Assembly: GCA_947175045.1 (NCBI GenBank)
Contig: CAMWLH010000151.1
Span: 1 to 5,810 of the forward strand
Origin: an uncultured Clostridia bacterium
Lineage (GTDB): Bacteria; Bacillota; Clostridia; Oscillospirales; Ruminococcaceae
DNA length: 5,810 nt
Direction of reading: 5' to 3'
The position numbers and the translations under genes were made by a program. The notes under the pieces are model-generated. The model worked only from the letters and a program-made list of their open reading frames with translations. It searched no databases and was not told the DNA's origin. Of the stretch, positions 1 through 4,938 are shown piece by piece. Numbering within the stretch: the first letter of the stretch is position 1; the number at the start of each line of letters is the position of its first letter.

Positions 1-165
1 ACCACGCCCCGCAACAACGGAATTTTTTTTTAATGATTCTGCGTCCAGCTAGAGCAAGACTTTAGGAGTCGGGTGGAGCGTGATATGTGATTTGCGGCTA
101 TGTCCGAGGGCGCAAAGACATACCGCGTAAACTGATACATGAGCAACACTTTATTTACGCATAAA
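1..165. other. Non-coding stretch upstream of repeat copy A
   Basis: No credible coding sequence is visible here. There is a run of nine T at 23-31 with no visible hairpin before it. The only clear structure is an imperfect hairpin with arms 94-104 and 117-126: ten pairs, one bulged C at 98, and a 12-nt loop. I found no convincing sigma-A promoter for the downstream transporter genes, so they may be transcribed from a promoter to the left of the window. The words GAGCAA (53-58) and GAGCAAC (151-157) resemble the AGCAAC that opens the repeat copies and may be remnants of it. Confidence 0.5.
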
Positions 166-310
166 AGCAACGTAAAGCCCACGCAGGAAAATTTTTCGCA
201 AGCGCGCGGAAAAGCGTAACGGAGCGTAAGCGGAGTGGAGCTTTACCGCGCAGGCTAGCGCATTCCAACGCAAAGCGTTGGAATGCGCGGTGCGAAAATT
301 TTTTTTAAAT
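166..310 (+). repeat. Structured repeat copy A (three-way-junction fold)
   Basis: The copy opens with AGCAAC and CCCACGCAGG, shared with copies B and C. Predicted helices are as follows. P1 pairs 188-200 with 291-303, with one unpaired T. P2 pairs 204-215 with 240-251, 11 of 12 pairs, with an A.A mismatch at 210/245. P3 pairs 258-271 with 275-288, 14 perfect pairs closed by an AAA loop. The P1 3' strand TGCGAAAA runs straight into eight T (299-306). The ATPase SD AAGGAG starts at 311, directly after the element. The pairing is seen in the sequence. An RNA role is inferred. A MITE or REP-like mobile repeat is the main alternative. Confidence 0.85.
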
Positions 311-316
311 AAGGAG
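311..316 (+). promoter_or_regulatory. SD site abutting repeat copy A
   Basis: AAGGAG lies 4 nt upstream of the ATG at 321 and immediately follows the AAAT end of copy A. Folding or opening of P1 could therefore change access to this site. Confidence 0.85.
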
Positions 317-320
317 AGCT

Positions 321-1205
321 ATGGAGAGTATTATTTCGGTTAAGGGATTGACAAAAAAGTATAGCAAGTTCACGCTCGGGGCGATTGATCTTGAAATACC
401 AAAGGGGTTCGCCACCGCGCTTATCGGTGCGAACGGAGCGGGCAAGACCACGCTCATTGACACGCTTTGCGGAGTGATACACGCTACAAGCGGAGAGGTT
501 ACATATTTCGGGAAGTATAATGATGTGGATTCCGCGGAGCTGCGGGAAAAGATAGGGTACTGCGCGAGCACGGGATTTTTCCCGCAGGGGTGGAAGGCTA
601 AGGATATCGCCATATCAATGGAGATAGCCTACAAGAGCTTCGACAGAAAAAGGTTTGAGGAGCTGTGCGCGCAGCTTGAGGTGGACACGGAGCATACCAA
701 AAAAGCGCGCCCGATGTACAAGCAGTCCGACGGAAACAGAATGAGAACGTCGCTGGCGGCGGTGTTCGCGCGGGAAACGGAGCTGCTGATACTGGACGAG
801 CCGGGGAGCTCCCTTGACCCGCTGATGAGGGACAGGCTCTGCGACCGTATGAGGGGATATCTTGATGACGGCGAGGGCGAGAAGTCGATAATTTTTTCAA
901 CACATAATATTGCGGATATGGAGAACGCGGCGGACTACGCGGTGTTTATGGATATTGGCAGGATAATCGAGCAGGGGTTCGTGGAGGACCTTAAGGAGAA
1001 GTATGTTCTCGCTCGGGGCGACGCGGATGATTACGAGGGAGCAAAGGCGCTGCTTATGTCCCACAATAGCAACAAGACCGCTTTTGACGGTCTGGCTCTG
1101 TCGGAAAACCGCGGAAAGCTGGAGGAGCTCGGCGCGGCTTGCGAGCGTCCCACGCTCCAGCAGTTAAGCATAGGGCTGCTCAAATACGCGGAGGAGATAC
1201 GATGA
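321..1205 (+). CDS. ABC transporter ATP-binding protein (YtrB/BcrA-like)
   Basis: This is the nucleotide-binding subunit that powers an ABC-2-type transporter from the cytoplasmic face of the membrane; the substrate is not evident. Over 294 aa it shows a Walker A motif GANGAGKT at residues 36-43, Walker B LLILDEP at 155-161, D-loop SSLD at 163-166 and H-loop STHN at 193-196. The signature is degenerate, QSDGN at 135-139 in place of LSGGQ, and there is no clear Q-loop glutamine in the segment near 79-90. Degenerate signatures are familiar in YtrB-like proteins. A C-terminal extension of about 75 residues follows the core domain. The ATG at 321 has SD AAGGAG 4 nt upstream. The stop overlaps the next start as ATGA, indicating translational coupling with the membrane subunit. 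Structured repeat copy A forms its leader. Family assignment is firm; export of a peptide or drug is only inferred. Confidence 0.93.
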   Translation: MESIISVKGLTKKYSKFTLGAIDLEIPKGFATALIGANGAGKTTLIDTLCGVIHATSGEVTYFGKYNDVDSAELREKIGYCASTGFFPQGWKAKDIAISMEIAYKSFDRKRFEELCAQLEVDTEHTKKARPMYKQSDGNRMRTSLAAVFARETELLILDEPGSSLDPLMRDRLCDRMRGYLDDGEGEKSIIFSTHNIADMENAADYAVFMDIGRIIEQGFVEDLKEKYVLARGDADDYEGAKALLMSHNSNKTAFDGLALSENRGKLEELGAACERPTLQQLSIGLLKYAEEIR

Positions 1206-1849
1206 GGGAGTATGTGAGAGATTTCCGTATGTTCATAGGTAGGACTGCAATGCTGACCACACTGTGCGGCATACTGGCAGCGGCAGTCGGATTTCTGATA
1301 TTCCTGGCGGTATGGACGTATACAGGAAATGAAGCGGTGAAGGGCTTCTGCGAGGGCTTTATACCTATGTGGTCGATGCTGGTGCCGATATTAGGATATG
1401 TTCCGTGCAATATGGTGTTCAACTACAACCGCGCAGTCACACCCGGGTATAAATATTTCCACTCGCTGCCCGATTCGGCAAGGAGCTTCCGCAGGGCGGT
1501 GCTGATGGGCAGCATATATCCGCTGCCGATAACGCTGGTGTGGGCGGTAATGCTGTGGCTGTGTAGCCCCGCGTTGTCGCTGCTTATGCTGTTTATGGAC
1601 CTGACGCTCAAGGGCGCGCAGAATTTTTTTGGGCACGCCAGAAGCGTTTGGATGATGTTTATACCAATGATGGTGATAGTGACCTCAATGGGATTTATTA
1701 TGGGATTTACAAGCTCCGACGACGACAGCTTTCTCAATATGGATCCTAAGATCGCGATGCCGCTTGCATTGGCGGGAGCGGCGGTGTTCGTCCTCGGAAC
1801 GGTTTACAGCACCATTGTTGCGGAAAGCAAGTGGAAAAGAGAGCCTTGA
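1202..1849 (+). CDS. ABC-2-type transporter membrane subunit 1
   Basis: This 215-aa hydrophobic protein is the likely membrane partner of the ATPase just upstream. Membrane segments fall near residues 17-40, 53-74, 100-120 (possibly continuing to 134), 150-169 and 184-206. The polar stretch FHSLPDSARSFRRAV (86-100) after TM2 resembles the cytosolic coupling region (SLP plus basic amphipathic helix) of ABC-2 permeases. The ATG at 1202 overlaps the ATPase TGA by 4 nt and has GGAGGAG at 1190-1196, so I prefer it to the ATG at 1139, which would add 21 polar residues encoded inside the ATPase gene. No terminator is visible after the stop. The sequence is divergent, and I assign the role from topology, motif and gene order, not from a close family match. 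Confidence 0.85.
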   Translation: MREYVRDFRMFIGRTAMLTTLCGILAAAVGFLIFLAVWTYTGNEAVKGFCEGFIPMWSMLVPILGYVPCNMVFNYNRAVTPGYKYFHSLPDSARSFRRAVLMGSIYPLPITLVWAVMLWLCSPALSLLMLFMDLTLKGAQNFFGHARSVWMMFIPMMVIVTSMGFIMGFTSSDDDSFLNMDPKIAMPLALAGAAVFVLGTVYSTIVAESKWKREP

Positions 1850-1925
1850 CGGCGGGTTATTGACGCAAAGTCAACATCCGCAATGAGAAACATAAAACTC
1901 GCGCAGAAAAACAACGTCCGAAAAG
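1850..1925 (+). other. Spacer before tandem repeat copies B and C
   Basis: No gene or hairpin terminator is visible after the first membrane subunit. A short inverted repeat, TTGAC 1860-1864 and GTCAA 1870-1874, may be chance. Its TTGACG could serve as a -35, but no matching -10 lies 16-18 nt downstream. Read-through from the ATPase unit into the second membrane-subunit gene is therefore plausible. Confidence 0.4.
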
Positions 1926-2076
1926 AGCAACTTAAAGCCCACGCAGGAATTTTCCCGCAATCCGCTCGTGAAAGCATAACGAAACGGAGCGTTAGCGGAG
2001 TGTAGTGGAGCTTTTACGGGCGGGATAGCAAGAACGCTGCAAAGCAGCGTTCTTGCGGTGCGGGAAAATTCAAATT
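1926..2076 (+). repeat. Structured repeat copy B (three-way-junction fold)
   Basis: Same opening as copy A (AGCAAC, then CCCACGCAGG). P1 pairs 1947-1959 with 2059-2071, 13 perfect pairs. Relative to copies A and C, two T-A pairs have become C-G pairs (1954/2064 and 1955/2063). P2 pairs 1962-1975 with 2010-2023, all 14 positions if two G.U pairs are allowed (1966/2019 and 1970/2015). P3 pairs 2028-2040 with 2044-2056, 13 perfect pairs with an AAA loop, although the arm sequence differs from copy A. Unlike A and C it has no long T-run after P1. The position equivalent to the SD reads AAGCGGG with no start codon nearby, so this copy is not set up as a direct translational leader. Confidence 0.85.
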
Positions 2077-2092
2077 AAAATAAGCGGGTTAG

Positions 2093-2221
2093 AGCAACAT
2101 AAAGTCCACGCAGGAAAATTTTTCGCAAGACGCTGCGAATGCATAGCGCAGCGGAGCATTTGCGGCGGGCTAGCGTGGGCTTGCGAAGCAAGCCTTCGCG
2201 GTGCGAAAATTTTTTTTAAAT
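2093..2221 (+). repeat. Structured repeat copy C (three-way-junction fold)
   Basis: Opens with AGCAAC and TCCACGCAGG, 16 nt after copy B. P1 pairs 2115-2127 with 2202-2214, identical to copy A. P2 pairs 2131-2142 with 2156-2167, 12 positions including G.U pairs at 2134/2164 and 2137/2161. P3 pairs 2173-2184 with 2188-2199, with one G.U pair, one T.T mismatch and a GAA loop. Eight T (2210-2217) follow P1 and the element ends in AAAT. The SD of the next gene begins 1 nt later at 2223. The P2 loop is shorter than in A and B, which accounts for most of the length difference. Confidence 0.85.
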
Positions 2222-2222
2222 C

Positions 2223-2229
2223 AGGAGGG
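2223..2229 (+). promoter_or_regulatory. SD site abutting repeat copy C
   Basis: AGGAGGG, 3 nt upstream of the ATG at 2233 and 1 nt after copy C. It fixes the start of the second membrane subunit and repeats the element-then-SD arrangement seen at 311. Confidence 0.85.
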
Positions 2230-2232
2230 TAT

Positions 2233-2904
2233 ATGAAAGGGTTAGAGTATTTGTTTAAAAGCTGGTTCAGGCGAAAATGGAGCGTTATAATTACGGCGGC
2301 TTTGTTTGTGGGATTGTTGGTGATATGCTGTGTCGGCACAAACGAATTGAGCAGCGAGGATTATCTTATGCCGATGGCTTTTCTGCCGCTGGTGCCGTAT
2401 TGTGTGCTGGTAATTGCAATGTCGGTCGCATTCATAAGCATAAACGGGTGCAGACTGATACGCTCCAGCCCCATAGCAAAGGAGCTTTATACAAGGAGCG
2501 TCCCGATGTTTATAATCGGGTTGACGCTAGGTTCGATGGCTGTCGCGGTCGGGGTGTTCTTCACGTTCATCACTATTTGGGGAGCCTCTGCCGCATTTTT
2601 TTCCGACGCGCTTATTTTTATGGCTATCGGCTGCGGAGTGAATATTATCGGATATTCGCTGCTTTCGCGCGTGATGTTCGGCGGTATATTCGGGGTGTAT
2701 CTGACTATGTTCCCCTATATCGGATTTATATTGGCATTAAGCAGCGATATAAAGCACAACGGCTTCGGTCTGCCCGTCTGGGCGTCCGCGCTGATATTCG
2801 CGGGAGCGGTCATTGTAAGCTCCGCCGTTTCGTTTATCGTGTGCGGGGTATTATTTAGGAAACTCAATTTCAAGACTCCCGCCACTGCTTATACTACTAA
2901 GTAA
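2233..2904 (+). CDS. ABC-2-type transporter membrane subunit 2 (putative)
   Basis: A 223-aa integral membrane protein with six likely membrane segments near residues 16-34, 46-70, 91-115, 124-145, 148-169 and 183-207. The segment RSSPIAKELYTRS (77-89), between TM2 and TM3, occupies the same place as the SLP coupling-like region of the preceding membrane subunit, suggesting the two are distant paralogues forming a heteromeric channel with the ATPase at 321-1205. No ATPase or substrate-binding motif is present. The ATG at 2233 follows SD AGGAGGG. The frame stays open upstream to an ATG at 2053, but those 60 residues would be translated repeat copy C, so I reject that start. A strong terminator lies 144 nt after the stop. 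The transporter role is inferred from topology and neighbours. Confidence 0.8.
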   Translation: MKGLEYLFKSWFRRKWSVIITAALFVGLLVICCVGTNELSSEDYLMPMAFLPLVPYCVLVIAMSVAFISINGCRLIRSSPIAKELYTRSVPMFIIGLTLGSMAVAVGVFFTFITIWGASAAFFSDALIFMAIGCGVNIIGYSLLSRVMFGGIFGVYLTMFPYIGFILALSSDIKHNGFGLPVWASALIFAGAVIVSSAVSFIVCGVLFRKLNFKTPATAYTTK

Positions 2905-2945
2905 CACCTGTGCAATAAATTCACCGAACTTTCACAAAACAAACC

Positions 2946-2973
2946 TTTAAATTACATACAGACGGTTTATAAT
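2946..2973 (+). promoter_or_regulatory. Candidate sigma-A-type promoter in the 3' intergenic region
   Basis: A perfect TATAAT (-10) at 2968-2973 lies 16 nt after TTTAAA (2946-2951), which matches four of six -35 positions. Predicted start is near 2980, overlapping the 8-nt palindrome ACAATTGT (2974-2981). Downstream there is no gene, only the terminator at 3048-3089, so the product would be a non-coding RNA of about 110 nt. In AT-rich spacer DNA a TATAAT can occur by chance. Confidence 0.35.
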
Positions 2974-3047
2974 ACAATTGTTGAACGGAAAGAGTTCGAC
3001 TGAAATTCGCTAACCGACCCTTTTCATATAATTACCAACCAAACCAG

Positions 3048-3089
3048 CACCAAGCCCCCATGAGTGATCATGGGGGCTTGGTGTTTTTT
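3048..3089 (+). terminator. Strong intrinsic terminator
   Basis: A perfect 16-bp stem (3048-3063 with 3068-3083), loop GTGA, is followed directly by six T (3084-3089) and more T-rich sequence. It ends + strand transcription from the transporter region. The U-tract lies 2 nt from the yqfD stop codon on the other strand. In the minus direction the stem lacks a clear U-tract, so any termination of yqfCD there should be weaker. Confidence 0.92.
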
Positions 3090-3091
3090 GT

Positions 3092-4345
3092 TTATTCATC
3101 GTTTTGCGTCTCGGGAGCGCTTTCGATGTTTGAGAACTGCTCGGGGGCGCTGTCTACGTTTATCTGAAAGCTCTGCGGCTCGGTTATGTCGCCTTGCAGG
3201 GTGTAGTCGAGTATCAGCCTTATCCCGTCCTTTTCGGGGAGGTATTTCTCGGTCACGTTTATTATGTCAAAATCCTTGTAGAAATTCTCCTCGTAGTCGG
3301 CTTTAAGGCGCTTGAGCTCCTTTACGCAGTCGTCGTCGGTGCGGGTCATATCTACGTGGCGGTACTCCGTGAATATGCCGGTCTTGATTTTAAAGGGCAT
3401 TTCCTCGCCGAATATGCGCACCACCGCGGTCTCCTCGGAGTACACCGCGTTCTCCTTGAACGCCTTTCCAAAGTAAAGAGGATAAACGTCGTCCCCGAAA
3501 ACTATGCTTTTATAGCGCGCCTGCTCGCCGTCGGCTATGTGGACGGTCTCGGTGTAGGGCACGAAAAATTCCCGGGTCTCGGTGAACTCCCCGATGATCT
3601 CCGCGTCCGCTCTGACAAAAAGAACGTTGCCCGTTTCTGAGCCGTTGAGCACTATCGCGGAGGTCTCCACCACCCCGCTCACCAACAGCCCGCCCGCCTG
3701 CACTCCGCTGCCGACCTCTACCGCCGAGGCTCCCCTGCGCACGGTGCGGCTGACCACGACCGCGTCGCGCGACGCCACCAGGTTGCGCGGCGAGCTGTTG
3801 TCCTCCATCTCGGGCAGGGGAACGCCCTTTTCAATATGCACCGTGACACGGCAGCCCGTGCAGGATACGTCCGCCCAGGCGCAGTCTTCTATCCTTAGCA
3901 TAAGCTGCTGCTCGGCTTTATATAGCTTAAGGGTCGACTTGTCAGCACCCTCGGTTATCCCGCAGTCCTCCAGTATCTTTACTACTTGACCGCGCGGCAC
4001 GTCGCCCTCTATGTAAATATCGGCTACTCGTGACTGATTTACCGACAGGATTATACCGAACAGCAGCGCTCCCACATAAAGTCCTACCCTGTTCTGATAG
4101 CGCAGCAGCGTGAAATACAGCCCCCTGCGCTTCCCCGCGCGGAGCTTAACGCCGTTCCTGCGCGCCGTTTCCGCGACGGTGTAGTAGTCCATCGGGGAGA
4201 CCGTGCCCTTGATAATTCCGCCCTTTACCCTTACCCCTCGGATAGTTATACCCATCTCCAACAGCTGTGAGAGCATTTTCTCCTGATACCCGCCCATTCC
4301 GCTGAACTGCACACGCCCCAGATAAAAACCCTGATTACCTCCCAT
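3092..4345 (-). CDS. yqfD: Sporulation protein YqfD
   Basis: YqfD is a membrane-anchored sporulation protein conserved in spore-forming Firmicutes and made in the mother cell; its molecular role is not well defined. The 417-aa product is close to the usual length of about 400. It has an N-terminal soluble domain (about 1-80), one membrane segment near residues 86-103, and a large region beyond it. That region contains the family's typical segment PRNLVASRDAVVVSRTVRRG (186-205) followed by VQAGGLLVSGVV (215-226), which resembles a hammerhead/lipoyl-like fold. The C-terminus (about 388-417) is acidic and low in complexity. The ATG at 4345 has GGAGGAG (complement of 4353-4359) 7 nt upstream, inside the end of yqfC. 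Only 1 nt separates the two genes, so they are surely cotranscribed. In Bacillus subtilis phoH follows this pair; here yqfD is the last gene and converges on the transporter unit. Confidence 0.95.
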   Translation of the reverse strand: MGGNQGFYLGRVQFSGMGGYQEKMLSQLLEMGITIRGVRVKGGIIKGTVSPMDYYTVAETARRNGVKLRAGKRRGLYFTLLRYQNRVGLYVGALLFGIILSVNQSRVADIYIEGDVPRGQVVKILEDCGITEGADKSTLKLYKAEQQLMLRIEDCAWADVSCTGCRVTVHIEKGVPLPEMEDNSSPRNLVASRDAVVVSRTVRRGASAVEVGSGVQAGGLLVSGVVETSAIVLNGSETGNVLFVRADAEIIGEFTETREFFVPYTETVHIADGEQARYKSIVFGDDVYPLYFGKAFKENAVYSEETAVVRIFGEEMPFKIKTGIFTEYRHVDMTRTDDDCVKELKRLKADYEENFYKDFDIINVTEKYLPEKDGIRLILDYTLQGDITEPQSFQINVDSAPEQFSNIESAPETQNDE

Positions 4346-4346
4346 T

Positions 4347-4601
4347 TTATATCTCCTCCATCGTAAGAGAATGAATTTTTCCCGATATCTTCACACCCTC
4401 AGCTCCGAAGCTCTCCAGTATCAGCGGCGTTCCCGATATCTTTATGTTCATTCCGTGAACCGACAGCGTGATGAAATTGTCATCGCAGCCGCGGACGCAG
4501 CGGCAGTTTTCAACGTATATCTCGCGCCCGTCGCGTATGGTTATGGTGGAGTGCCTGTGCGGCAGGTCGTCAAGAGCGGTAACGCGTTCCTTTATATTCA
4601 T
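4347..4601 (-). CDS. yqfC: Sporulation protein YqfC (YabP/YqfC family)
   Basis: A small sporulation protein of 84 aa, within the usual 80-100 aa of the YabP/YqfC family. The family hallmarks are visible: a beta-rich chain with ENCRCVRGCDDNFITLSV at 31-48, where a regulator-like turn precedes the conserved hydrophobic strand, then MNIKISGTPLILESF (51-65) and EGVKISGKIHSL (68-79), matching the typical pattern of G-x-x-I-x-I-x-G-x-x-L followed by I-x-G-x-I-x-S. No signal peptide or membrane segment is seen, so it is probably cytosolic or associated with YqfD. The ATG at 4601 follows a GGGGGG tract (complement of 4608-4613) at a spacing of 6 nt, an imperfect SD. It is the first gene of the yqfC-yqfD operon, and a sigma-E-like promoter sits just upstream. 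The cysteines at 33, 35 and 39 may be incidental. Confidence 0.93.
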   Translation of the reverse strand: MNIKERVTALDDLPHRHSTITIRDGREIYVENCRCVRGCDDNFITLSVHGMNIKISGTPLILESFGAEGVKISGKIHSLTMEEI

Positions 4602-4631
4602 TTGGATCCCCCCATAAAACTTGTCTGTAAA

Positions 4632-4660
4632 AGTATATGGCGCGGAGGAGTGAAAAATTA
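4632..4660 (-). promoter_or_regulatory. Sigma-E-like (mother-cell) promoter for yqfC-yqfD
   Basis: On the minus strand, TAATTTT (complement of 4654-4660) is followed after 14 nt by CATATACT (complement of 4632-4639). The Bacillus subtilis sigma-E pattern, as I recall it, is roughly KMATATT, 14-15 nt, CATACAHT. This site differs from it at one position in each box. The predicted start near 4624 leaves a leader of about 22 nt containing the yqfC SD. In B. subtilis the yqfCD genes belong to the sigma-E regulon, which makes the match meaningful. Confidence 0.6.
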
Positions 4661-4719
4661 CTTTTATTATGGGACCAATCGGCTATATTTATCTCTCAGT
4701 CCATATAATATGCAAGATC

Positions 4720-4746
4720 AATATATCATACGTTATGCCTTGTCAA
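4720..4746 (-). promoter_or_regulatory. Possible sigma-A-type promoter facing yqfC
   Basis: On the minus strand a perfect TTGACA (complement of 4741-4746) precedes TATATT (complement of 4720-4725) with a 15-nt spacer, shorter than the preferred 17. It could give weak vegetative transcription toward yqfC or be accidental. Confidence 0.25.
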
Positions 4747-4782
4747 GCCAAAAAGTTATTTGCTTAAATTTTGCTCACCCCC

Positions 4783-4811
4783 TTGATTTATTCGGAAAAA
4801 AATGTTACAAT
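4783..4811 (+). promoter_or_regulatory. Sigma-A promoter for the esterase gene
   Basis: TTGATT (4783-4788) and TACAAT (4806-4811) are separated by exactly 17 nt, and an extended -10 TG lies at 4803-4804. The predicted start is near 4818, giving a leader of about 120 nt before the ATG at 4939. A second TATAAT at 4811-4816 is too far from the -35. Confidence 0.65.
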
Positions 4812-4840
4812 ATAATAAATATGAACTCATCGGGAGGGCG

Positions 4841-4864
4841 GGTTTGAAAATAAATTTTCAAACC
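4841..4864 (+). other. Leader hairpin 1 of the esterase mRNA
   Basis: A perfect 10-bp inverted repeat, arms 4841-4850 and 4855-4864, with loop TAAA. There is no U-tract after it, so it does not look like a terminator. It lies at the 5' end of the predicted transcript, just after the GGGAGGG at 4832-4838. Confidence 0.6.
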
Positions 4865-4900
4865 GTCAAATCTTGCCGGCGCAAAACCGCAAAAACTTGA

Positions 4901-4929
4901 AAGGAGCAGTGCCGCCCTGCGGCGGCACT
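4901..4929 (+). promoter_or_regulatory. Esterase SD followed by a GC-rich hairpin
   Basis: SD AAGGAG (4901-4906) is followed by a perfect 9-bp stem, arms 4908-4916 and 4921-4929, loop CTGC. The ATG at 4939 is 32 nt from the SD in linear distance, but 10 nt if the stem is folded out. The in-frame GTG at 4909 is only 2 nt from the SD and would be a poor start. Confidence 0.5.
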
Positions 4930-4938
4930 ATCGCAAAA

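Noticed and set aside
1139..1201. Earlier ATG for the first membrane subunit
   Set aside because: It lies inside the ATPase gene without a better SD. ATG 1202 has GGAGGAG and the classic ATGA overlap.
1860..1874. TTGAC-gcaaa-GTCAA as an operator
   Set aside because: Only five base pairs per arm, no associated promoter, and no second copy near other genes in the window.
166..2221. CRISPR array or spacer-repeat structure
   Set aside because: The copies are about 130-150 nt, irregularly spaced, vary in sequence and contain internal hairpins, and no cas gene is present.
2053..2232. N-terminal extension of the second membrane subunit by 60 residues
   Set aside because: The extension would be a translation of repeat copy C. 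The ATG at 2233 has an excellent SD, and the protein from there starts like a membrane subunit.
2277..2858. 193-codon + strand frame inside the second membrane-subunit gene
   Set aside because: The composition is Arg/Tyr-rich with no domain features, as expected for an out-of-frame shadow of a membrane protein gene.
3048..3089. Equally strong bidirectional terminator
   Set aside because: The stem is symmetric, but only the + side has a U-tract; the minus side continues into mixed sequence.
3582..3989. Ser/Thr-rich + strand frame opposite yqfD
   Set aside because: It mirrors the reverse complement of GC-rich yqfD codons, and yqfD is clearly the real gene.
4371..4847. 158-codon + strand frame over yqfC and its promoter region
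   Set aside because: It is antisense to yqfC and crosses two promoter-like sites. No SD or domain is present.
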